Positions 1 through 7,795 are shown, counted from the stretch's first letter. The stretch is DNA of 12,782 bases from Pseudarthrobacter sp. (GCA_013362385.1 JABFWC010000310.1:1-12782); one strand, 5' to 3'. The notes: a model not told the origin generated them from the letters alone. Program-made: numbers and translations.

Positions 1-31
1 GAAGCGAGGTTAGGGAGTCGGTGGGTGGGGA

Positions 32-1655
<1,624 letters not shown>

Positions 1656-1667
1656 CAAAGACAGAAA

Positions 1668-1711
1668 CCCCGCACCGCCGGCCAGCGCAAGGCGTGGCCG
1701 GCAGCACGGGG
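1668..1711 (-). terminator. Intercistronic hairpin between groES and groEL (attenuator or processing site)
   Basis: The minus-strand transcript can form a long stem. An outer CCCCG/CGGGG pair (1707-1711 with 1668-1672), a four-by-four internal loop, GCCGGCCA/TGGCCGGC (1695-1702 with 1677-1684), a one-base bulge, and CGC/GCG close on a three-base CTT loop. It is followed on the RNA by TTTCTGTCTTT, so it resembles an intrinsic terminator with an imperfect U tract. As it lies inside an operon, partial termination or an RNA-processing/stability role that sets the GroES:GroEL ratio is the likely meaning (inference). Confidence 0.6.
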
Positions 1712-1722
1712 ATCCGAAAGAG

Positions 1723-2016
1723 TTACTTGACGACGATCGCCAGGACGTCGCGGGCGGACAGCACGAGGTACTCGGTGCCGCCGGTCTTGACTTCGGTTCC
1801 GCCGTACTTGGAGTAGATGACGACGTCGCCAACGGCTACGTCAACGGGGACGCGGTTGCCATCTTCGAAGCGGCCGGGGCCTACAGCAACAACTTCGCCT
1901 TCCTGCGGCTTCTCCTGTGCGGAGTCCGGGATGACCAGGCCGGAAGCCGTGGTCTGCTCGGCTTCGAGCGGGCGGACAACGATACGATCCTCAAGAGGCT
2001 TAATAGAGACCGACAC
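1723..2016 (-). CDS. groES: GroES co-chaperonin (10 kDa, Cpn10)
   Basis: Heptameric cap of the GroEL barrel, acting in the cytosol. The 97 residues match the family length. The sequence opens [19 protein letters not shown], the typical Cpn10 beginning. The mobile loop that contacts GroEL is about residues 17-36, including [15 protein letters not shown], followed by [11 protein letters not shown]. The roof and core segment [16 protein letters not shown] and the C-terminal [14 protein letters not shown] are also typical. The start is GTG at 2014-2016, chosen because AAGGAG at 2025-2030 lies 8 bases upstream and the protein begins exactly where Cpn10 proteins do. It is first in the operon with groEL. 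Two CIRCE operators upstream predict repression by HrcA and heat induction. The leader of about 135 bases is long and contains a candidate upstream ORF that runs across this start in another frame. Confidence 0.97.
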   Translation of the reverse strand: MSVSIKPLEDRIVVRPLEAEQTTASGLVIPDSAQEKPQEGEVVAVGPGRFEDGNRVPVDVAVGDVVIYSKYGGTEVKTGGTEYLVLSARDVLAIVVK

Positions 2017-2024
2017 TCGGACCT

Positions 2025-2030
2025 CTCCTT
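2025..2030 (-). promoter_or_regulatory. Ribosome binding site of groES
   Basis: AAGGAG on the minus strand, 8 bases before the GTG start. It decides for GTG at 2016 over other in-frame codons. Confidence 0.8.
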
Positions 2031-2126
2031 TTCGTCAGCAAATTCGTGGACTGGAAAGCTTTCCGCCGTAGCTGGCAAACCGTCGTCGCGGTGCCGGCAG
2101 CAGCCTGGCTGGCAGCTCTTCATGTG

Positions 2127-2153
2127 TTAGCACCCTCCTAGGGAGAGTGCTAA
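2127..2153 (-). promoter_or_regulatory. CIRCE operator, promoter-distal copy (HrcA site)
   Basis: Plus-strand TTAGCACCC, a nine-base spacer, then GAGTGCTAA. It has one mismatch from the CIRCE consensus TTAGCACTC-N9-GAGTGCTAA. It covers the predicted groES transcription start near 2152, so bound HrcA would block initiation. The element is also transcribed. Its spacer and one arm base read AGGAGGG on the minus strand (2133-2139), which may serve as a ribosome site for a small upstream ORF. Confidence 0.95.
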
Positions 2154-2158
2154 TGAAG

Positions 2159-2187
2159 ACTCTATGTAAGGGTTAGCACTCGGTCAA
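2159..2187 (-). promoter_or_regulatory. groESL promoter, sigma-70 type
   Basis: On the minus strand, TTGACC (2182-2187) and TAGAGT (2159-2164) are separated by exactly 17 bases and fit -35 and -10 boxes of the housekeeping sigma factor. The -35 box lies inside the spacer of one CIRCE and the -10 box lies between the two CIRCEs. The predicted start point is about 2152, inside the second CIRCE. Confidence 0.75.
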
Positions 2188-2199
2188 GGCGAGTGCCAA
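2173..2199 (-). promoter_or_regulatory. CIRCE operator, promoter-proximal copy (HrcA site)
   Basis: Plus-strand TTAGCACTC, nine bases, then GAGTGCCAA: one mismatch from consensus. It overlaps the -35 region of the groESL promoter and is 19 bases from the other CIRCE. Repeat centres are 46 bases apart, a little over four helical turns, so two HrcA dimers could bind on roughly one face (inference). Confidence 0.95.
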
Positions 2200-2249
2200 C
2201 GTTTCGTCGTGGGCGTACGCCATTTGGGGCGGACGACGGCGGGCGCGGG

Positions 2250-2265
2250 GCGGGCAGAAGCCCGC
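2250..2265 (-). terminator. Possible weak terminator after the small membrane protein gene
   Basis: GCGGGC and GCCCGC flank a four-base loop just 4 bases after the stop codon of the gene ending at 2270. There is no T tract, so it is either a weak terminator or a stem that blocks 3' decay. The 70 bases between it and the CIRCE show nothing else. Confidence 0.35.
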
Positions 2266-2269
2266 ACCC

Positions 2270-2650
2270 TTACCGGCCGAGGTCGTCGAAGTCCACGTCC
2301 TCGCCGCCGTCGACCCCGTTGCCGTCCTGCCTCCGTCCACGGAACAATGCCCAGCCTGCCACTGCTCCGGCGAGCACTGCGGCGACAAGGAAGAAGATGC
2401 TGCCCGTCCGCGCGCCGTCGTACAGCCCCCGGATGTCGCGTGACTCCTGGCTGTTGTCCGAAATGTCGTTGCCGCCCACCGAATAGACGGTGGCGTTGAA
2501 CGTGTCAAGGAGGAAGATGATCACCAGCAGCGCGACGCAGACCACGGCCGCCACGGACGCCGCGATCAGCACGGAGCGGGCGTACCTGGCAAGCCCCCGG
2601 CGCGTGGGCTGCTCTTCGCCGGACGGCCCGGAGGCTGCGTTTTCTTCCAT
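2270..2650 (-). CDS. Small two-helix membrane protein of unknown function
   Basis: The 126-residue product is not a family I recognise. A charged N-terminal tail with RR at 17-18 and R22 and R25 leads into a first hydrophobic helix at about residues 26-48. A polar loop of roughly 35 residues (NATVYSVGGNDISDNSQESRD...) follows, then a second helix at about 84-103, and a basic-then-acidic C-terminus (RGRR, then GGEDVDFDDLGR). By the positive-inside rule both ends face the cytosol and the loop faces outward (inference). The ATG at 2648-2650 has no ribosome site but stands 7 bases from a TAGTGT box, suggesting a leaderless message. It diverges from the methyltransferase gene with 53 bases between starts and precedes groES in the same direction, but the groES promoter separates them. 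The function cannot be read from the sequence. Confidence 0.75.
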   Translation of the reverse strand: MEENAASGPSGEEQPTRRGLARYARSVLIAASVAAVVCVALLVIIFLLDTFNATVYSVGGNDISDNSQESRDIRGLYDGARTGSIFFLVAAVLAGAVAGWALFRGRRQDGNGVDGGEDVDFDDLGR

Positions 2651-2657
2651 GCTCTCA

Positions 2658-2663
2658 ACACTA
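2658..2663 (-). promoter_or_regulatory. -10 box of the membrane protein gene, leaderless type
   Basis: TAGTGT on the minus strand, then TGAGAGC, then ATG. The 7-base gap puts the transcription start on the A of the start codon. No good -35 box is visible. Confidence 0.5.
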
Positions 2664-2690
2664 TCGGCATCCCGGCACGTGCTCCTCCAC

Positions 2691-2696
2691 TAGGCT
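2691..2696 (+). promoter_or_regulatory. -10 box of the methyltransferase gene, leaderless type
   Basis: TAGGCT, then GGAAGCC, then ATG at 2704, again a 7-base gap. GGAAG is too close to the ATG to be a good ribosome site. The upstream region overlaps that of the divergent gene, so the two promoters share about 30 bases. Confidence 0.5.
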
Positions 2697-2703
2697 GGAA
2701 GCC

Positions 2704-3942
2704 ATGCCCCACGCTCCCCAGGACCAGATTCCACAGGACCAGATCGCACCCCTGCTGACCCCCGAAGGATGGGACCTGCTGGCGTCCCTGGGCCCCTACC
2801 GGGACGACGACTCCTATGCGCTCAACGCCGCCCTGCGGAAGGCCGGGCACCCCGCCGGCCTGGTCTCCGCGGTGCTGACGCAGTCGCGGCTGCGGACCAA
2901 GGCGGAGGCCAAGTTCGGCGAGTTCGCCCGCCAGATGCTCTTCACCCAGGCCGGCCTGGAGCAGGCCACGCGCCTGAACGTGGCGGCGCACCACGCCCGG
3001 CGCTTCGCCGCGGCCGGAATCGGCCACGTGGCGGACCTGGGCTGCGGCCTCGGCGCCGACGCCATGGCGCTGGCCTCCCTGGACGTGGCCGTCACCGCCG
3101 TCGAAATGGATGAAACAACGGCCGCGTGCGCCACGGTCAACCTCATCCCGTTCCCCAACGCCGCCGTGGTCCACGCCGACGCCGCTTCGGTGCCGCTGGA
3201 CGGTATCGACGGCGTCTGGCTGGACCCCGCACGGCGCGTCACCTCCACGTCCGGCACCAAGCGGATCTGGGACCCTGAGGCATTTTCCCCGCCACTGTCC
3301 TTCGTGGAGCAGTTGGCGGCGTCCGGAAAGGCCGTCGGGGTCAAGATGGGTCCGGGCATGCCGCACGAATCCGTCCCCGCGGGCTGCGAGGCACAGTGGG
3401 TCTCCGTGGCCGGCGACGTTACGGAGGTAACCCTGTGGTTCAACGCCGTGCGCAGGCCCGGGATCCGGCGCGCCGCCCTGGTCCTGGGCGCTGAAGGGCC
3501 GGCGGAGCTGACCAGCGGGGCGGAATTCGGCGCCGGCCTGGCCGCTCCGGTGGGTCCTGTGGAAGGCTACCTGTACGAGCCGGACGGCGCCGTGATCCGT
3601 GCAGGCCTGGTGGCCGACGTCGTGCTGGAGCTCGGCGGCCACCTCGTGGATGAGCACATCGCCTACATCTGCGCGCCGGAGCTACGGGACACCCCGTTCG
3701 CGCGCGCCTACAAGGTGGTGGACGTGATGCCGTACAACGTCAAGGCGCTCAAGGCCTGGGTGAAGCAGCAAGGCATCACCGTGCTGGACATCAAGAAGCG
3801 GGGAACCGCGGTCACGCCGGAGGAGCTGCGAAAACAGCTGCTGCCCGGCGGGAAGAATGCCAAAAAGGGCGGGAAAACGGCCACCCTGGTCCTGACGCGC
3901 ATCGGCGAGGACCGGGTGGCCATCGTGGTGGAGCCCGTCTAG
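2704..3942 (+). CDS. Class I SAM-dependent methyltransferase with THUMP-like C-terminal part
   Basis: This 412-residue protein carries a Rossmann-fold methyltransferase core. Motif I is VADLGCGLGADA (about 109-120), the acidic residue that should hold the SAM ribose is E134 in TAVEMD, and WLDPARR (172-178) is in the place of the catalytic motif IV. An N-terminal helical region (about 15-100) precedes the core. The last 90 or so residues, with VMPYNVKALKAWVKQQGITVLDIKKRG, resemble the THUMP-like domain found C-terminal in such proteins, which points to RNA as substrate (inference). The target nucleotide is unknown. Residues 6-15 hold a small duplication (QDQIP then QDQIA), echoed in the DNA. 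It is transcribed alone: divergent from the membrane protein gene and stopping 4 bases from the convergent shikimate-dehydrogenase-like gene. The start fits a leaderless message. Confidence 0.85.
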   Translation: MPHAPQDQIPQDQIAPLLTPEGWDLLASLGPYRDDDSYALNAALRKAGHPAGLVSAVLTQSRLRTKAEAKFGEFARQMLFTQAGLEQATRLNVAAHHARRFAAAGIGHVADLGCGLGADAMALASLDVAVTAVEMDETTAACATVNLIPFPNAAVVHADAASVPLDGIDGVWLDPARRVTSTSGTKRIWDPEAFSPPLSFVEQLAASGKAVGVKMGPGMPHESVPAGCEAQWVSVAGDVTEVTLWFNAVRRPGIRRAALVLGAEGPAELTSGAEFGAGLAAPVGPVEGYLYEPDGAVIRAGLVADVVLELGGHLVDEHIAYICAPELRDTPFARAYKVVDVMPYNVKALKAWVKQQGITVLDIKKRGTAVTPEELRKQLLPGGKNAKKGGKTATLVLTRIGEDRVAIVVEPV

Positions 3943-3946
3943 CTGC

Positions 3947-4777
3947 CTACTGGGCGCGCATGAACTCCTCGGCCGCGCGCACCTGCTCCGGCGCGGGCGT
4001 TACCGCCGTGTAGAGCACGAACTGCTCCAGCGCCTGGATGGTGGCAACCTCCGCGCCCGTGATCACGGGCTTCCCGGCCGCGCGGGCGGCCTTGACCAGC
4101 GGGGTCTCGGCCGGCAGCGCCACGACGTCGAAGACCACCTTTGCTGCCTCTATTGCCTCGGCCGGGAAGGACAGGGCGCCCGCTTCGGCGCCTCCTGCCA
4201 TACCCCCTGCCATACCGATAGGGGTGACGTTGATGATCAGGTCCGCCGTGCCGCCGTCGAGCGCTGGACGCCACTTGAAGCCGTACTGGTCCGCGAGCGC
4301 CCGCCCGGTTGCTTCGTTCCGGGCGATGACGGTGACGTCGGTGAAGCCGCTGTCGCGCAGGGCCGCCACGGTTGCCTTGGCCATCCCGCCGGAGCCCTGC
4401 ACCAGCACCGAGTACCCGGTGGGGACCGCGTTGCCGGCCAGGAGTTGCTCGATCGCCGTGTAGTCGGTGTTGTACGCCTTGAGGTGCCCGTCCGTGTTGA
4501 CGATGGTGTTGACGGAATCGATGGCTTTGGCTGACGGGTCCATCTCGTCCACCAGGGCGATGACGTCCTCTTTGTAGGGCATGGAGATGGCGCAGCCGCG
4601 GATGCCCAGGCCCCGGACACCGGCGATGGCCTGTTCCAGGTTGGTGGGGGCGAACGCCTTGTAGATCCAGTTCAGGCCCAGCTGTTCGTACAGGTGGTTG
4701 TGGAACCGGGTCCCGTTGTTGCTGGGCCGTGCGGAGAGCGAGATGCAGAGGGTCATGTCTTTGTTCAGAATGGGCAC
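3947..4777 (-). CDS. Shikimate dehydrogenase-like protein, HI0607 (SDH-L) type
   Basis: NADP-linked shikimate/quinate dehydrogenase superfamily, 276 residues. The N-terminal substrate domain reads CISLSARPSNNGTRFHN (11-27), which from memory resembles Haemophilus HI0607 rather than the GxPxxHSxSP opening of true AroE. The catalytic pair is present: K69 in SMPYKE and D105 in YNTDY, with N90 in SVNT. The cofactor loop is GSGGMAK (128-134), followed by NVTPIGM (183-189), which in this protein is drawn out into a GMAGGMAGG repeat. Its reaction is probably related to shikimate, but the true substrate is unsettled for this subfamily. The start is GTG at 4777, supported by alignment with the HI0607 N-terminus; no ribosome site is clear. 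It follows the nagZ-like gene by 28 bases on the same strand, so co-transcription is likely, although TTTAAT at 4784-4789 could be its own -10 box. It may be a second SDH besides a true aroE elsewhere. Confidence 0.85.
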   Translation of the reverse strand: MPILNKDMTLCISLSARPSNNGTRFHNHLYEQLGLNWIYKAFAPTNLEQAIAGVRGLGIRGCAISMPYKEDVIALVDEMDPSAKAIDSVNTIVNTDGHLKAYNTDYTAIEQLLAGNAVPTGYSVLVQGSGGMAKATVAALRDSGFTDVTVIARNEATGRALADQYGFKWRPALDGGTADLIINVTPIGMAGGMAGGAEAGALSFPAEAIEAAKVVFDVVALPAETPLVKAARAAGKPVITGAEVATIQALEQFVLYTAVTPAPEQVRAAEEFMRAQ

Positions 4778-4805
4778 CTGACCATTAAACCCTTGCGGGG
4801 CCGCA

Positions 4806-6515
4806 TCAGGGGCAGCCGGTTCCCGCGGGATAGGGCCCGACGGCGGCCGGCAGCTTCCCGGGTGCCGGAGCCTTTCCGGCGAGGACGGCGGCCAGCGCGT
4901 CGAAGGCGGTGTCGCTGCGGCCGTACAGCGCCAGCTTCACCGGCGCGCTGGAGTCCTGCAGCGGCCAGGGCGCGTCGAGGGCCACGGCGATGTCTCCCCC
5001 GGCCGGCTTTCCGCCGTACCCGATGAGGCTGACGAGCGGCCCCGATCCGACGGCCAGGCCGGCACGCGCGGCCGCGGCTTCGAAGCGTTCCCGGTCCCCC
5101 GGTCCCCCGCCGTCGACCCGCACCGATCCGGGAACCAGTGCCCCCTTGCAGGGGCCCGCCAGGACGGTGACGGCCGACGCCGAGACCCGGGCGGACAGGG
5201 CGGCGCCGCTCCCGGCCGGAACGCCTGCGCCCGCAGTCCCTGCCGGGGGCGTGGTGCGGGCGTGCCAGGTCATCAGCGTGGCCACCCTCAGGGCAGCCTC
5301 GTCCAGGCGCGGGGAGGGAAGCCTGCCGGAAGCCACGGCCTGGAGGATGGCGGCGTGTGCCTGTTCCACATCCTCGGGCATCAGCAGCAGGTCCGCGCCG
5401 GCCGAGAGTGCCTTGACCGCCGCCTCGCCCGCCGGGTACTGCTTCTCCACCGCGCCCATGTTCAGGGCGTCGGTCACCGCCACGCCCTTGAATCCCAGGC
5501 CGCGCAGCGCCGCGTAGTTCGCACCGGAGAGCGACGCCGGCACACCGGGTTCCAGCGCGGGCACGGCGATGTGCCCGGTCATGGCGATGGGCAGCCCGGC
5601 GGCGGCCGCCGCCTGGAAGGGCTTCCAGTCCCGTGCCTGGAGTGCGTCAACGCCGGCGGGCTGGACAGGCAGGCTCAGGTGGGAGTCCGCGGTGACGGAG
5701 CCGTGGCCGGGAAAATGCTTGACCGTCGGCAGCACTCCTGCGGCCAGCATGCCCTGCGAAAACGCGACCCCCTGGGCGGCCGCCGCAGCCGGGTCGCCGG
5801 ACATGGAACGGGCTCCGATCGTCGGGTCCTGGGGGCCGGCGGTGACATCGGTATCCGGGGCGAAATCCAGGTTGAAGCCAAGCGGCGCCAGCTCGCCCGC
5901 CAGGCCTTTGCCGGCTTCGCGGGTCAGGGCTTCGTTGCCGGCAGCGCCATAACTCATCGGACTGGGCCACTCCGTCAGCGGCGCGCCCAGGCGTGACACC
6001 ATGCCGCCTTCCTGGTCCACGGCGATCAGCCCGGGCCAGCGGTGGCCGTCGGCGGCAACCGCCTGCTGCAGCTTCTGGTTCACGGCCCCCATGGCGGCCA
6101 CGTCAACCTTCCCCTGCGGGTCCCTTGGCACGTTGTCGCCCATGATGATGGAGCCGGCCAGGTGCAGGCGCCGGATCAGTGCCGCCTGGGCGTCCACCTG
6201 GTTGCCCTTAAAGAACGGGAGCAGGACCTGCCCGGCCTTTTCCTCAAGTGTCATGGCCGCCACGGCCGCCGCGGCGGCGTCCTGGTCGCGCTGTTCGGGT
6301 CCCCAGCCGAGGGGCCGGGAACCCGGATCAGGCGAGGGGGACGCGGAAGGCTGTGCCGGCGTCGTACTTGCTGACGGGGTGGGCGACGCGTCGGTGGACG
6401 ACGGCGCGGCCGGGCCCGGGGAGGCGCTGCAGGAGGCCAGCGCCAGGGCTGACAAGGCCAGGATTAAGGGGAGGGATGAGGCCGGGCTGTGACGCAGGTA
6501 CTGGAACGGAGCCAT
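4806..6515 (-). CDS. nagZ: Secreted GH3 lipoprotein, NagZ-like beta-N-acetylhexosaminidase
   Basis: Probably removes terminal N-acetylglucosamine from muropeptide or glycan fragments outside the membrane, as in cell wall recycling of Gram-positives. Counting from the upstream TTG codon (570 residues), a signal peptide ends in the lipobox LASC (C30). A Ser/Pro/Thr-rich linker covers about 31-70. The GH3 barrel covers about 75-415 with the NagZ signature KHFPGHG (267-273), the Asp-His pair D278/H280 in DSH, and nucleophile D350 in VTDALNM. A second domain (about 425-570) holds PWPLQDSSAPVKLALYGRS. Its only non-lipobox cysteines, C457 and C569, could form a disulfide. I chose ATG at 6513-6515 over TTG at 6516-6518 because TAGCAT lies 7 bases from the ATG; this drops one residue. 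It is divergent from the glutamate-cysteine ligase gene and is followed by the SDH-like gene. Confidence 0.9.
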   Translation of the reverse strand: MAPFQYLRHSPASSLPLILALSALALASCSASPGPAAPSSTDASPTPSASTTPAQPSASPSPDPGSRPLGWGPEQRDQDAAAAAVAAMTLEEKAGQVLLPFFKGNQVDAQAALIRRLHLAGSIIMGDNVPRDPQGKVDVAAMGAVNQKLQQAVAADGHRWPGLIAVDQEGGMVSRLGAPLTEWPSPMSYGAAGNEALTREAGKGLAGELAPLGFNLDFAPDTDVTAGPQDPTIGARSMSGDPAAAAAQGVAFSQGMLAAGVLPTVKHFPGHGSVTADSHLSLPVQPAGVDALQARDWKPFQAAAAAGLPIAMTGHIAVPALEPGVPASLSGANYAALRGLGFKGVAVTDALNMGAVEKQYPAGEAAVKALSAGADLLLMPEDVEQAHAAILQAVASGRLPSPRLDEAALRVATLMTWHARTTPPAGTAGAGVPAGSGAALSARVSASAVTVLAGPCKGALVPGSVRVDGGGPGDRERFEAAAARAGLAVGSGPLVSLIGYGGKPAGGDIAVALDAPWPLQDSSAPVKLALYGRSDTAFDALAAVLAGKAPAPGKLPAAVGPYPAGTGCP

Positions 6516-6522
6516 CAATACG

Positions 6523-6528
6523 ATGCTA
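6523..6528 (-). promoter_or_regulatory. -10 box of the nagZ-like gene, leaderless type
   Basis: TAGCAT on the minus strand, then CGTATTG, then ATG: a 7-base gap, with no ribosome site between. It lies only 9 bases from a plus-strand TAGACT box, so the two divergent promoters must overlap. Confidence 0.5.
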
Positions 6529-6537
6529 CCCCTGCAC

Positions 6538-6543
6538 TAGACT
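6538..6543 (+). promoter_or_regulatory. Candidate -10 box of the glutamate-cysteine ligase gene
   Basis: TAGACT on the plus strand, which would give a leader of about 70 bases before the GTG at 6619. That gene has an AAGGAAG ribosome site at 6609-6615, consistent with a leadered message. No clear -35 box is seen, so this call is tentative. Confidence 0.35.
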
Positions 6544-6618
6544 TGGACCACCCGTTCGCCAGCCGGCGCAGCCTGTGAGCGGCATCAGCCAGCGGCAAAC
6601 CGGACAGTAAGGAAGCGT

Positions 6619-7770
6619 GTGAAGATCGACTTCGCGTCATCGAGGCAGTCAACCCTCGGTGTTGAGTGGGAACTGGCCCTGGTGGACGGAAAAACGGGCG
6701 AGCTCGCTTCCGTGGCCAACCAGGTGCTCCGCGGCGTCGCCTCCCGCCACCCCGAGCTCAACGAGGACGACGAGCATCCGCACATCAAGCAGGAACTGCT
6801 GCTGAACACCGTGGAACTGGTCACCGGCATCTGCGAAACCGCCGCCGAGGCCAAGGAGGACCTGAGCCGGTCCGTGGCCGCCGTCCGGGAGATCACCGAC
6901 CCCATGGGCGTGGAGCTGTTCTGCGCCGGCAGCCACCCGTTCAGCCCGCCGCAGCTGCAGCCGGTGACGGACAAGGCGCGCTACGCCAAGCTCATCGACC
7001 GGACCCAGTGGTGGGGCCGGCAGATGGTGATTTACGGCGTGCATGTACATGTGGGCCTGGACAGCCGGGACAAGGCCCTCCCGGTGCTGGACGGCCTGGT
7101 CAACTACTTCCCGCACTTCCAGGCGCTTTCGGCGTCCAGCCCGTTCTGGGGCGGCGAGGACACCGGCTACGCGTCCCAGCGGGCCCTGATGTTCCAGCAG
7201 CTCCCCACCGCGGGACTGCCGTTCCAGTTCACGTCCTGGGAAGAATACGAGCACTACGTCCAGGACATGTTCACCACGGGCGTGATCGACACCATCTCCG
7301 AAATCCGCTGGGACATCCGGCCGGTTCCGGCCCTGGGCACCATCGAGATGCGCATCTGCGACGGCCTGGCCACCCTGGAGGAAGTGGGCGCCATCGCGGC
7401 CCTCACCCAGTGCCTGGTGGACGAGTTTTCCAGCATCCTGGACGACGGCGGCAGCATTCCCACCATGCCGCCCTGGCACGTCCAGGAGAATAAGTGGCGC
7501 GCCGCCCGGTACGGCATGGACGCGATCATCATCCTGGACGCTGCGGGCAAGGAGCAGCTGGTCACCGACCACCTGCTGGAGACCCTCAACCGGCTGGAGC
7601 CCGTGGCGGCCAGGCTGCGCTGCTCCGACGAGCTCGCCGACGTCGAGAAGATCATCCGCCGCGGCGCCGGGTACCAGCGGCAGCGCCGGGTGGCGGAGGA
7701 GAACGGCGGGAACCTGCAGGCCGTGGTCCTGGACCTGGTCAGGCAGATGCGCAACGGCCCCACGGCCTGA
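6619..7770 (+). CDS. Carboxylate-amine ligase of the GCS2/YbdK family, probable glutamate-cysteine ligase
   Basis: ATP-grasp-like ligase expected to join the gamma-carboxyl of glutamate to the amine of cysteine or a similar amine, in the cytosol. The 383 residues match YbdK-type members. Family marks are STLGVEWELALVD (11-23), SHPFSP (105-110), the metal/substrate motif VHVHVGLD (141-148), and EIRWDIRPVPALGTIEMRICD split over 228-248. The GTG at 6619 is chosen because AAGGAAG ends 3 bases before it and the family motif starts a dozen residues in. The exact product is uncertain: actinobacteria of this kind normally use mycothiol, not glutathione, and YbdK enzymes have weak glutamate-cysteine activity. 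It is monocistronic, divergent from the nagZ-like gene and convergent with tsaD. Confidence 0.85.
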   Translation: MKIDFASSRQSTLGVEWELALVDGKTGELASVANQVLRGVASRHPELNEDDEHPHIKQELLLNTVELVTGICETAAEAKEDLSRSVAAVREITDPMGVELFCAGSHPFSPPQLQPVTDKARYAKLIDRTQWWGRQMVIYGVHVHVGLDSRDKALPVLDGLVNYFPHFQALSASSPFWGGEDTGYASQRALMFQQLPTAGLPFQFTSWEEYEHYVQDMFTTGVIDTISEIRWDIRPVPALGTIEMRICDGLATLEEVGAIAALTQCLVDEFSSILDDGGSIPTMPPWHVQENKWRAARYGMDAIIILDAAGKEQLVTDHLLETLNRLEPVAARLRCSDELADVEKIIRRGAGYQRQRRVAEENGGNLQAVVLDLVRQMRNGPTA

Positions 7771-7795
7771 CCTGCCCCCCGAGCCTGACCTGCTC

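Noticed and set aside
1..31. Possible groEL terminator at the left edge
   Set aside because: These 31 bases show no inverted repeat or T tract; any terminator would lie outside the window.
2566..3657. A 363-codon minus-strand frame opposite the methyltransferase gene
   Set aside because: It has no family motif, is rich in Gly, Arg and His, and runs into the membrane protein gene. The methyltransferase on the other strand has clear SAM motifs.
4791..4808. Small GCGG/CCGC pairing after the nagZ-like stop codon, as a terminator
   Set aside because: The stem is four pairs with a two-base loop, too small to form, and only 28 bases separate the two genes.
6254..6285. GCC/GGC-rich run as a repeat element
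   Set aside because: It encodes the poly-alanine stretch AAAAAVAAM of the nagZ-like protein, so it is simple codon repetition.
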